This document shows positions 1 through 9,555 of a stretch of DNA of 64,000 bases, in pieces (the first letter of the stretch is position 1; each line of letters starts with the position of its first letter). Source of the stretch: Turnera subulata. Its lineage: Eukaryota; Streptophyta; Magnoliopsida; Malpighiales; Passifloraceae. The DNA lies in NCBI GenBank assembly GCA_028386065.3, contig JAKUCV010001081.1, forward strand, positions 67,804-131,803, given 5' to 3'. The position numbers and the translations under genes were made by a program. The notes under the pieces were generated by a model, which had not been told where the DNA came from, searched no databases, and worked only from the letters and a program-made list of their open reading frames with translations.

Positions 1-571
1 TTTTTTTTTTTGTGCTATGTTTAACAAATCAAGTCCCCGTAGTTCGGGTGAAGACAGACCAAACACCTCACCTTTCAAAATTCTTCCCCTATCAAGCTAA
101 TTCAAGAAAAAATCACCTTCCAAGTCATTATTGAGGATTGTGTCTAAGGGTTAGTGTTTGGTTCAAGGTCTTTAGGTGTGGCTGCTCCACATTAGCCAAT
201 GATTTATGCTTCAAGCACTGTTTTGTTTCTAAAACATGAGGCTTCTTCTCTCGGCCAGACTCCTAAATTCTAGTGTGGAGCCATGTTCATAAGTTGGGTT
301 TCAATGGCTTAACCTTGAACTGATCCGTTGTGAAGTTCGGCAAGCCAAACACGAAATGTTTGCAAAATGCGTTCATCTCAATTATTGCATTCCATGATTG
401 CCCTCGGATAAACTATGTCATTTTCTAAATCATGAAATGCAATCACCAAGATAGGCAAGAAAAGCCATATTTTTATTCATTTAAGTTAACACACAACACC
501 AAAGCAAAATTATAGAAACGGTGGATCAAAACAAATACTTCTCTACCAACCCTCTCACATCTCTACACCCT
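1..571. other. No gene recognised; downstream part of a minus-strand Tat-type element
   Basis: No reading frame here resembles a known protein. By position this is the sequence after the end of the minus-strand gag, where protease and RT would begin in a complete element, so pol is absent or lies outside the window. The stretch opens with a run of T. Confidence 0.5.
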
Positions 572-1635
572 CTAAGACAAGACTATCTCATTTTGTTCCA
601 CTAATTCTTGGATCTCGTGACGGAGTTTAAAAAAATTATCCGTGGTGTGCGCTGCCACTTGGTGGAATTCACAAAACTTATCCAGTCTCCCCTAATCGGA
701 ACCCAGGCTTCGGCTCTAAAAGGCTGTAGCAAGTTTATCTTGATGCATTTCTTGAACATCTTTCCCAAAGATATAGGAAGAGGGGTGAATGTCCTAAATT
801 TTGGCCCTACTGAAAATGGTGCCTAGCTAGTCACATGATTCACTTCAATGGGCCTATCTCCTTGTGCTAAGCTAAAGTGGCGCCTAGGGGTAGTAGTGGT
901 GTCTATTGCCAGTTTAATCTTCCCTAAATTAATTGCATCCTCCAACTATGTCCCTGCCCTATGAGTGCCTTGAAATCGGCATAGTAATTGCCAATCATGC
1001 GATCGTAATATATCGGCTGAAGGTTCTTGATCACCATCTGCACTTGCTCTTCTTGTGGAGGTCGATTCACCAGTTGAGATGCCTTGTTGCGCCACCTCGT
1101 GATAAAGTTTGTGAATGTCTCTTGGGCTTCTTGCTTGGTCTTCTCTAGATCTCTCTCGGTTACATCTACCTCAAGATTGTAGCTATATTGTCTTAAGAAC
1201 TCGGTGCAAATGTCCTCCCACTTCCTTATCTTCGCCTCGTCCAAGGTCATGAACCAATTCAAAGTAGCCAGTCAAAGTCCTTTGGAACAATTGGGCCATT
1301 AGCTTATTTCCTACTCCCATCGGTTGTAGCATCCTCACATAGATTTTCAAATGAGTCCTTGGGCATCCGATGCCATTAAATTTTTCAATGTCGGGCATCT
1401 TGAACTTCTCAGGCAAACGGTCCAAGTTCCAATCATGCTCCTTCAGCTTGATATTCTTTACCACTTCTTCCAATATCCTAAGTCTCTCATTGTCACCCTT
1501 AGCCTTTTTGTCTAGATCTACTCCGTTCTTCTCAGCACCAACCCTCGAGGCTTCCCCTTCCTCACTTCCGACGATAGGCATTTTGTTCTTCCTTAATATC
1601 TCTAGCTGCTCCACTGTAGTTGGATCCCTAAGCAT
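572..1635 (-). pseudogene. Ty3/gypsy gag polyprotein fragment (Tat-like), frameshifted
   Basis: Retrotransposon capsid (gag) domain of a Ty3/gypsy element, read right to left. The first part (1635-1183) has a charged helical leader, then LPEKFKMPDIEKFNG and LKIYVRMLQPMGV. The second part (1262-924), in another frame, carries NWFMTLDEAKIRKWED, a QETFTNFITRWRNKASQL block and VIKNLQPIYYDRMIGNY. Both match the two better-preserved gags at 4626 and 14863. Further downstream, after another frame change, FTPLPISLGKMFKKC and a zinc-finger-like CEFHQVAAHTTDN-FFKLRHEIQEL can be read, with the last cysteine lost. The product would package element RNA. At least two frameshifts and no pol make it a pseudogene. 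Confidence 0.8.
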
Positions 1636-2196
1636 GTTATGGAGTTATTGATCCTTGACCATATCGTCGGCGCTGATCTCAATCATGTTGCCCTAGAATC
1701 CAAAGGGTGTGTGTAAAGATTCCGGGTACCCAGGGGTCTCTCATCTCGAACACACTCTATTTTTAGTTTTTGTTTTTCTGAATTTTTTTTTTGTGTTTTT
1801 TGGGTTTTATCAAATCAAAAGGCACTCGATCTACATATACTTGGACTCAAAATAAACAAACATATGCACGTATCGCATATTGATTTAATTATGCGTAAGA
1901 TGCTCAGGGTAGATGTTGGTTGGGGGCTAAAGGACAATCACTAAGGGATAGTTTGGCCTACTCACATGTGTGCGCCCTGTGAGGTCGCAGGCCTATTAAC
2001 TCCTATCATTGCTAAACGGCGAGAAATAGGTTCACTCTAGCCAATAATCCCATATGACGGTATGTAAATGACTGGGATCTCCCTACCCTCTTAAGGTAGA
2101 AGCTTCACACAATAATCATGAATGCACGACATGCATATGATAAACAAGAAGGCACACAATAATCAACGATTGCATAAAATTTCTTGAACGCTCTAA
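1636..2196 (-). other. Untranslated leader between PBS and gag of the minus-strand Tat element
   Basis: About 560 bp between the PBS and the gag start. T-rich on the plus strand, with no recognisable coding content. Length and position fit the leader of a Ty3/gypsy element. Confidence 0.5.
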
Positions 2197-2216
2197 GTCC
2201 CCAGTGGAGTCGCCAA
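2197..2216 (-). other. Primer binding site, Tat/Ogre type (tRNA-Arg-like)
   Basis: The minus strand reads TTGGCGACTCCACTGGGGAC, the PBS typical of Tat/Ogre Ty3/gypsy elements, immediately inside the LTR end. It fixes the element's orientation (minus) and the inner boundary of its 5' LTR. Confidence 0.85.
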
Positions 2217-3760
2217 CTCTGAGAACCCGACCAAAAACTAATTTGATCCCTCACTAGATCAAATGAGTCGCCACCCAAATTTTATTAACGAAAAAATTCA
2301 AGGAAAAACCTTGACGTCCATTACTCACAACAACCGGTCATAACGTGCCAAAGATGTAGGATTCGGGGGTACGTCACAGAGGGGAAGGTGTTAGGCACCC
2401 ATCCGTTTTGGGGTGAAATCGTATGCAATTGAAGATCAAAGTATGCCTTATGTGCAAACAACAAACACAGAAAACAAAACGGAAATAAAAGACAAAACAA
2501 AAAATCAACACATAATTGAGCTTGAGATTCCACCACTAGAATCCACCTACGTACTCCGGCGACCGGATTCAAAGCTCATGTAGTTCTTACATGGCATCAC
2601 AACACAACACAACGCAATAAAACACGACACAACAACACAGCAGCAACTTCGCAACAACAGAATAAAAAGAAAAAAATAAACACATAATTTGGCTTGCATC
2701 CCGTTTTCAGACTGAGACTACCTACATACGCGTGTGGCTGGGGTCAAAGTCACGTAGTTCTAATAGTTCATACACACAAATCACATCATCACCACAGTAG
2801 AAAATATCATAGCATCATCAAATTATCAAATCAATAGCAAACAGCAATATTCGAAATCAAAGAAGGGTTAGAGCACTTACCTTAGCTTTTGGAGAGAATC
2901 TGTCCGTCGGCTTCCAACACAATTATTATAAAGAAGACGGTAGAATTAGCTTCCTATCTCAACTGAAAAGATTTATTTCTTTTTCTTATCTTTCAAGCGA
3001 CACCAAGATCGGAGTGAATGGACTTCTAGAGCTACAGATATCGTCGATTTACTGAGACTGCTCACAATAGGGCCTTCTACTCAGGTTCTCCACCTTTGTG
3101 TCAACTTCAAGCGTAATTTTAGTCAAGAAAACTACCGACTAAGCTTCTTTCGTCAACATAAACATTTTATATCTACTTCTTAGCTTTCCAAGGACACCAA
3201 GATCACAACAAACCGGCATCTAGAGCTCTAGATATTGCCGATTTTCTGAGAATTCCTACAGGAGATCCTTCTAATCGGGTTCACCGTCTCTTCGCCTCGA
3301 TATTGTATTTTCTTGCTTCCATGCCCTTTGATTAGACTCCTTCTCTGCAAAGATTAATAATATAACACAAATACAAAAAAAAACATGTGTGATCTAAGAG
3401 TAATAATCTAAAAGAATAGACAAACCGATTTGGGAGAGTTTTTCCAAGCTATTGGGCTTAAGGGTGTGTGTGGGGAGCAAATTTGGTCAATTAAGTGTAT
3501 TACCACCACTCCCAAACCTTATCTCCTTTTCTGGAAACCTAAGACTCTATTTATAGTGCTCAATTTGTCCATAAGTCGGTTTGGAGCTCCTAGATCAACT
3601 TGGAAATAAAATCCCTGACTTGCACCCCATGTCAGAACTTTTCCTATTTTCTTATCCATAGCTTGCACGCCACTTTTCGAATAGAAGATGTCTTAATTGG
3701 GTGTTGAACTCTCCAACAAAGTTCTATATAATTCTCTCATCTTTCTACCCATATAAGGTT
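2217..3760 (-). repeat. 5' LTR of the minus-strand Tat-type element (outer end uncertain)
   Basis: This sequence lies directly upstream of the PBS in element orientation. It contains the block seen in the plus-strand LTR at 19320-19560: agaactaca, then ctttga, then gtacgtagg, then gtgcctaacaccttccc. That block is shared between Tat-type LTRs. A TATA box lies at 3548-3555. The outer boundary is not visible because the tandem duplication begins at 3761. Confidence 0.65.
3548..3555 (-). promoter_or_regulatory. TATA box of the minus-strand LTR
   Basis: The minus strand reads CACTATAAATAGAG inside the LTR, upstream of the leader and gag, as expected for the U3 promoter. The same CACTATAAATAG string appears in the related LTR at 18988. 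Confidence 0.6.
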
Positions 3761-3789
3761 CTCCTCAATTGGACTCTTGTAGCTCTAAA

Positions 3790-4208
3790 CATCCAAATTT
3801 GACCCACGAATATTTTACTAAAACTAGATTCCAAATATGATTAACTTGAGGTTAGTGAGAAGATCTGATTTTGAGTTAAGGTATAATAAGAATTTAATTT
3901 AGTAGAATTAATGTATTTTTGTAATCTAAACCTTTGTGCATCTAAACCTTAGGATTAATGAGATGATTTAATCTTAGGGTAAAACGTATAATAAGGTTTA
4001 TTTACATTAAAATACATTTCATTTCATTGCTTGGGCTCTTTTAGTTATTTTTAACCTAATTATATTGAGATGATTTATTTTGGGTTAGGAATGGGTTTAA
4101 GGGTCCAAGTAAATAGATTCTCCAGAATTTACCCAGGCCATTAACACATTTCTTGCAGGATAATTTTAGCTCTGATTTTCGTAGAAAATCAGTGGTAAAT
4201 CATCATTT
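3790..4208 (+). repeat. LTR-derived segment, copy 1 of 3
   Basis: About 420 bp from ccaaatttgacccacg to aaatcatcatttg. It is almost identical to 14007-14426 and to the first part of the longer LTR at 18168. Downstream it joins the internal leader, so most of the LTR's 3' half is missing in this copy. Confidence 0.75.
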
Positions 4209-4625
4209 GCGGGACCGCTGTGCCAACTCTGCGTAGGGTGCTATATTGCAAAGTGAGAACTGACAAGTTGGGTAAACAAACCCTAAGGGGTGAGTATACA
4301 TGTTTAAACCGATGATAATTTTTTTGTGTTGTCTCCCCAGTTGACATATATGTTCAGTCGCCCTACCTTGTCTTAGGGAATTCATATTCGCATACATTCG
4401 GCATTGCAATCCATGTTTTTCAAAGCACAAAAATGAATTCGAGCTAGGGTGTCTCATTTTTCAATTTCTAACCTTTTTTAACGTTAGTTTTCATACAATA
4501 TATATTTTGGGAGAATGAGAAAAATGTTTTGCAAATGTATTCCATCAAGCTTCCCCTAAAGATCAAATCTAGGATTCTTGATGGCTATGAACCTCAATTC
4601 ATGAAAGGCATATCTAGAGGGCACC

Positions 4626-5408
4626 ATGAGCGGAAAAAAAAGTACAAACCGAGAGAGCAGATTTGATGAAGGAGTTGATGATCGAGTTATACGATGTTGA
4701 TTTGAAGGCGCTTATCGACGTTGTGAGAGCAAGGAAAGCTGAGTCTAATGGAGAGAACGAGGGGCAGTCCTCGAAGTAAGGGGCAAGAAAAGCTGAAGGG
4801 AAGGAACTAAGGGTTGCCGATAAGGACAGGCTCAAAAAGCTTAAGGAAATGGTGAAAAGCATAAAGAGAAGAGAAGATGACTGGAACTTGGATCGATTAT
4901 CACTATTCCCTAAAGCCCGTCTATCCGAGAAGTCCAAGATGCCTGATATGGAAAAGTTCAATGGGACCGGGTGCCCCATGACCCATCTAAAGATTTACGC
5001 AAGGACGCTGCAACCTTTGGGGATAGGGCCTGAGATGATGGTCCAATTGTTTCAGAGAACTTTGTCCGGAGCTGCCTTGAAATGGTTCATGACTTTGGAT
5101 GAGAAATGAATTGGCCGATGGGAGGATATGAGCAAGGAGTTCATGAAACAATACAACTACAACACTAAGGTGGATGTGACCAAGAGGGACCTTGAGACAA
5201 GAAAGCAACGGATCCAGGAAACATTTTTGGCCTTCAACTCAAGGTGGCGCAGCAAGGCCTCTTTGATGGTGAATAGACCCACGGAGGAGGATCTAGTGCA
5301 AATGGTGATCAAGAACCTACAGCCAGTTTACTATGACCACATGGTAGGCAACTATTATGCCGACTTCAAGGCTCTGGTTGGGGCAGGAATTCAATTGGAA
5401 GATGCCAT
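4626..5408 (+). pseudogene. Ty3/gypsy gag, unit A, N-terminal part, cut by LARD-1
   Basis: Tat-type capsid protein. A lysine-rich leader (KSIKRREDDWNLDRL) is followed by KMPDMEKFNGTGCPMTHLKIYARTL, FQRTLSGAALKWFMTLDE, WEDMSKEFMKQYNYNT, then RWRSKASLMVNRPT and VIKNLQPVYYDHMVGNYY. In-frame stops interrupt it (TAA near 4780, TGA at 5107-5109). The frame is broken at GIQLEDAI by the LARD-1 insertion at 5409 and resumes at 12803. Unit B supplies the uninterrupted version. No functional product is expected. Confidence 0.85.
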
Positions 5409-7141
5409 TGTTAGAAACAATAGCCCTTCGCTAGAGGGGGGGTGAATAGCGATAATCGAATAAAAGCGAAATAAGCAGGAATTAAATGCGGAATTAAAAG
5501 AATGAAGGACACAAGAAATTTATCCTGGTTCACACACACTCTACTAGTGTGGCTAATCCAGCCTTTCAAGTCTCACTTGAAGATTTCACTATCTACGTTA
5601 AGCTTACGGGTGCTTAACAAACCGTTACAACCTAGGAATTCTAGTCACAAGAATCCTAAACCCTGAAAGTTCAAGTCACATGAACTTCAGCTCTCTTGCT
5701 TGAAGATACCTCACTTCAAGACTTTCCTAGGAATTCTAATCTCAAGAATCCTAGACTTGCTTAAGGATACCACACCTTAAGACTTCTCACACACAAGAAG
5801 ATATACCCTCTTCTTGTGAATCTAAACAAGGGAACTAACCTCCCTTAAGGTGTATGAATATACAATCACTCAGAACAAAAGACTCTCTCAAAGAGCAGGT
5901 ATGAGTGTACAAGTGAAGCTCTAAAAGGCAACTCTCAAATGCTCAATAGGATATTGGCGATTGATTTGAATGTATGAGATGAATGCATGTAAGTAGAGAG
6001 TTGATTCGTTCTGAAACACAGCTAAAAATGCTCAATTTATAGCTTTGAAAAGTTATAGAGCCGTTTTAAATCCACCCAAAAACAGCCTTAAACAAAACAT
6101 AGTGGGTGCTGAAAAAGTTGTCTGCTACAACGGCAAAACATCGATGTTTTCACTTTAAACATCGATGTTTTAGCCAGCAATTTTAAATTATTGCTCCAAC
6201 GGCTAGTAGAACATCGATGTTTGTCTGAGCAACATCGATGTTTTCAGATACAACATCGATGTTCTCAATTACAACATCGATGTTTTTTAGCTTCACAAAA
6301 ATATGATGAAAAAGGTGTTATGCAAGAACATCGATGTTGGAAAATAAAACATCGATGTTTTTTGGCTTCGGCAAATTTTGGAAAACCTTGAAGAAATCAC
6401 AACATCGATGTTTTAATGACAACATCGATGTTTTGACCAACGGTCACAAGAACATCGATGTTTTATAATCCAACATCGATGTTTTGATCGGGCAGACCAT
6501 TTTTAAGTGCAACGGTCATGAGAACATCGATGTTTGGGATGCCAACATCGATGTTCAGACCTTACTCCCGACTTTTGAAAAAAATGCTTGAAATTAAGAA
6601 CATCGATGTTTTTATCATAACATCGATGTTATTTTGGCTCGGCAAAAATCCTTTTAAAGTGACTGGAAAGAAACATCGATGTTTCAAAAGGGAAAATCGA
6701 TGTTATGCCTAATTTTAAAAACAACGGTCACTTAGAACATCGATGTTTGGGATTCCAACATCGATGTTATTTGCCTACTGCCTATTTTGAAGAATTGTGC
6801 AAAGGCAGGAACATCGATGTTTAAGTTCACAACATCGATGTTCTTGGCTCGAAAAACATTTATATGCATGGAAATATGTTATGTGATGCATGAGCAAATT
6901 TTATCTTATTTTGAGCCAATGTCCTAGAAGAGTTGAGTGTTATACCTTGTACAATTTATGAATCTAACTCTTCTTTTCTTGGCTCTTCTATCTTGTGCTC
7001 ATTCACTTTCATCCTTTGCTCTTGAATGGTTTCTTTTGCTTGGGGATTGATTTGACTTCATTTCTTTTTGCTTCATCTTTGTCATGATCTGGAATTGGTT
7101 TGACAATTATCAAAACCTGCAATGATCCATGAGTTCTAACA
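5409..7141 (-). repeat. LARD-1 left LTR (3' LTR of the element)
   Basis: TGTTAGAAAC...GTTCTAACA, 1733 bp, with the palindrome array at 6137-6842. Near its outer end it has the block gagggggggtgaatagcg, shared with the LARD-2 LTRs and in diverged form with those at 40821 and 60729. Confidence 0.92.
6137..6842. repeat. Array of paired AACATCGATGTT palindromes (22 sites)
   Basis: I count 21 exact copies of the 12-bp palindrome and one variant (aaaatcgatgtt) in 706 bp. The first sites start at 6137 and 6158. A run of four follows at 6210, 6231, 6252 and 6273, exactly 21 bp apart. The rest form pairs with 8-9 bp spacers, separated by about 30-60 bp of unrelated sequence. The spacers are not conserved; only the palindrome and the spacing are. 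Because the period is usually divisible by three, translations show HRC, NIDV or TSMF repeats, which I take as an artefact. Confidence 0.95.
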
Positions 7142-7155
7142 ATTTCCCCCTTTTT
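7142..7155 (-). other. LARD-1 polypurine tract
   Basis: The minus strand reads AAAAAGGGGGAAAT directly against the LTR end, the expected plus-strand primer of an LTR element in this orientation. Nearly the same tract lies at the corresponding position of LARD-2 (50838) and LARD-4 (61972). Confidence 0.85.
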
Positions 7156-8064
7156 GATAATGACAAACAACTAGAAGTATATACCAATATTAGAGATATA
7201 TGTTAACACAATAATTCCCCCTATATGTTTCAATTTATGATTCCCTTCCCCCTATATGTTTCAATTTATGATTCCCCCTATCTAGATGCATATACTTCTT
7301 CCTATCTTCCCCCTTTTGGCTTTAGCAAAAAGAAATGATGATACATATATTTATTCTTCCCCCTTAAGGTATGACTTATAATTCTCCCTAAGTGCATGCA
7401 TATGGCAAAGTATTTTATGGAAAACAAAAAATAAAGAATAACGAGGATGAGGGTTTAGAAAGACGGTTCCTATTTTGCTTCAATCTGAATTGATCAAACA
7501 TCGTTGTGTATGATAACAACATTGATGTTGTTGGTTCCACCCGATTTTTCTGTTTCCCCTGTCTTTTGGCCTTAGTGAGGGGTACCTGCCAAACATAGTT
7601 AGACGAGCCTCGGGTGCTCAAGTTAGTAAAGATAATACACTAGTTTTAGTAAGATAAAACATGTGTGACAATTTTAAGATTAGTAAGATGGCCTCTGCCT
7701 CCAAGAATTATTGTCTTGGATTTCTATCCTGCCTAGATGTGGAGTTATCTCCTTGTCGTGAGTACACCGGGCGCGAGAAAATGTCTTGTCAATTGGACTT
7801 TGGGTGCCTCTGATGCCCAACTAATCGGACTGTGAGTTCCGTGATGAATCAATAATGCTGTTTAGGCCACAATTTTCAACAAAGTAGACACTTGATTATC
7901 TGAAAAATTGGGTGTTAGCAATAAATGAATTTGCAAGTGTCTCAAAAAGGAGATTCTTGAAAATCGCAGCGGTTTGGAGGAGCCTTCCTCTGAACGTTGT
8001 TCATGATACTCCAAGGATAGGTAGGGGTCACCTTCTTAGAGAAGAGGCAATGCAATTATGTTTC

Positions 8065-8072
8065 TATAAATA
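8065..8072 (+). promoter_or_regulatory. TATA box of ORF-B copy 1
   Basis: TATAAATA lies 91 bp upstream of the ORF-B ATG, followed by an A-rich 5' untranslated stretch. The two other ORF-B copies have TATAAAAG 117 and 94 bp upstream, so each copy seems to carry its own Pol II promoter. An AATAAA follows the gene near 8960. Confidence 0.6.
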
Positions 8073-8155
8073 AACATTCGTTAGAGCTTAACAAACACAG
8101 AGAGTTTATAATCCAATTTCAGAAAGAGAGTTTAGCAAAAATATCAAAAGCAAAA

Positions 8156-8839
8156 ATGCCTGCCCCTTCCTCCGTCTTTTTTGTTGAGGGTGCAAATGTA
8201 GGTAGAAGAAATCGGTTGGCCTTCAGTATTGTAAATGAGCAACAAGGGCCATTGCCAGAGGAACTAGCAAGAATCCCCCGTCTTGTCTTCGTAGACGAAA
8301 TTTATTCTTCCCGCTTCTTTGTCACCCCTATGGAAGAAGTCATCTTCCTGGAGCATCAACAATCCCTGCGAGCATCCTACTATGGTACGGCCAATTCCAC
8401 AATGTTTTTTATTTCTGAAAAATTTCAGGAGCTTCAGTTGGAACCAACCTACCAGACGTTGAACGAGGGCGGTTATTACCAGATTACTATGACAGCTCAG
8501 AGCATTCCTCGAGTGACTGGAGTAGCGCCCAATTGGCCAAAGGTTCGCCTTTTGGTTTGGAACTGCAGGGGTATCACAGCACGTTCCCAAGATTTTGCCC
8601 GAATCCTGCGAGACCTGAAGAACCAATATAAACCCAATATGGTTCTGCTTACCGAGACTCAATGGCAGCAAACCGGAAATCACGGAGCTATCCCTCTTCG
8701 CTTTCCACCAACACAACGGTTCGAGCTTCCTGGCCAGAACAACTCGGGTGGAATGTGGTTTGCTTGGAGTCATTACATTAGGGTTAACATAGTCAATACT
8801 CCTAATGGCTTTACTGTAACAGTTGAACCGAATCGTTAG
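8156..8839 (+). CDS. ORF-B copy 1 (intact): novel N-terminal domain fused to a truncated LINE-type endonuclease
   Basis: 227 aa, uninterrupted, on the strand opposite to LARD-1 gag. Residues 1-135 form a domain I do not recognise (MPAPSSVFFVEG, VFVDEIYSSRFFVTPMEE, QTLNEGGYYQITMTAQS). Residues 140-220 resemble the start of the endonuclease/exonuclease/phosphatase fold of plant LINEs: LLVWNCRG with the conserved Asn, RDLKNQYKPNMVLLTETQ with the conserved Glu, and a later SGGMWFAW motif. The remaining catalytic motifs (Asp/Asn and the terminal SDH) are absent, so nuclease activity is doubtful; binding to nucleic acid or protein is possible. Copies at 25354 and 54372 have exactly the same length. 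A TATA box and a poly(A) signal flank it. The start is the first ATG, conserved in all copies. Confidence 0.75.
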   Translation: MPAPSSVFFVEGANVGRRNRLAFSIVNEQQGPLPEELARIPRLVFVDEIYSSRFFVTPMEEVIFLEHQQSLRASYYGTANSTMFFISEKFQELQLEPTYQTLNEGGYYQITMTAQSIPRVTGVAPNWPKVRLLVWNCRGITARSQDFARILRDLKNQYKPNMVLLTETQWQQTGNHGAIPLRFPPTQRFELPGQNNSGGMWFAWSHYIRVNIVNTPNGFTVTVEPNR

Positions 8840-9202
8840 AAGCAGATAATAAGTGTAATGAATATGTATGATGTAATTCTGCGTTTTTTGTGATTGTAAA
8901 ATATATGATGTAATCGAATGTGTGTTTTAAGATTCAGCAGCTGTACTCAATCTTTATAATCAATAAAGGTACTTTATGCTTTCAGCACGTGTATGACATA
9001 AATTTCTTTCATGTGAATGTTCATTAAACAAGCTAGTGTTTCTCAATTCGATCAATTGTGCACTAACTACATGCTTGGCTTAAATTGAAAGAAATCTGAA
9101 TATTCCTCCTAAAACACTTAGTCATGAATATGCTACCTAAATTTCTTAACTTAAATGAGAAAGTTAACTTGTTTCTAAGCTGTGAAGATGCAACAAAGGC
9201 AG

Positions 9203-9513
9203 AACATCGATGTTCAAGAATGCAACATCGATGTTATTGACCACTGGATAGAAATTTTGAACAGCTTGGAATGAATAACATCGATGTGTAGAACATGAAC
9301 ATCGATGTTTAAAGACTACTGGAAAAATAAAGTTCTTACCGAACATCGATGTTTAATACAATACATCGATGTCCATTCTCAATTTGAGGCTTGGCGGCTC
9401 TTATTGGAACATCGATGTTTTCTAGACAACATCGATGTTTTTCAGCTACTGGTTGGAAAACCGGTGAGCTGAAAATCACAGAACATCGATGTTGCTTGTT
9501 AAACATCGATGTT
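9203..9513. repeat. Internal AACATCGATGTT palindrome cluster of LARD-1
   Basis: Ten palindromes or one- to two-base variants arranged as five pairs with 8-9 bp spacers, between the 3' side of ORF-B and the 3' end of gag. It is outside the LTRs, so the motif is not merely an LTR feature. A further degenerate pair lies near 7498-7530. Confidence 0.85.
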
Positions 9514-9555
9514 TCTCCTATTGGTCCGGTTTTGGACTATCACTTAGTCTTGAAT

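Noticed and set aside
6191..6391. Small ORFs with repeated HRC / NIDV / TSMF peptides (also near 9391, 11785, 33421, 50414, 58469)
   Set aside because: They are translations of the palindrome array in whichever frame is open. The period is only sometimes a multiple of three, spacers are random, and all three frames give equivalent repeats.
6137..6842. CRISPR-like array
   Set aside because: Short regularly spaced repeats look similar at first, but repeats are 12 bp with 9-bp spacers, lie in LTRs of a plant retrotransposon and have no cas genes.
8156..8839. ORF-B as part of a LINE element
   Set aside because: No LINE ORF1, RT or poly-A tail follows. The N-terminal 135 residues are not LINE-like, and the same unit recurs with its own promoter in LTR elements.
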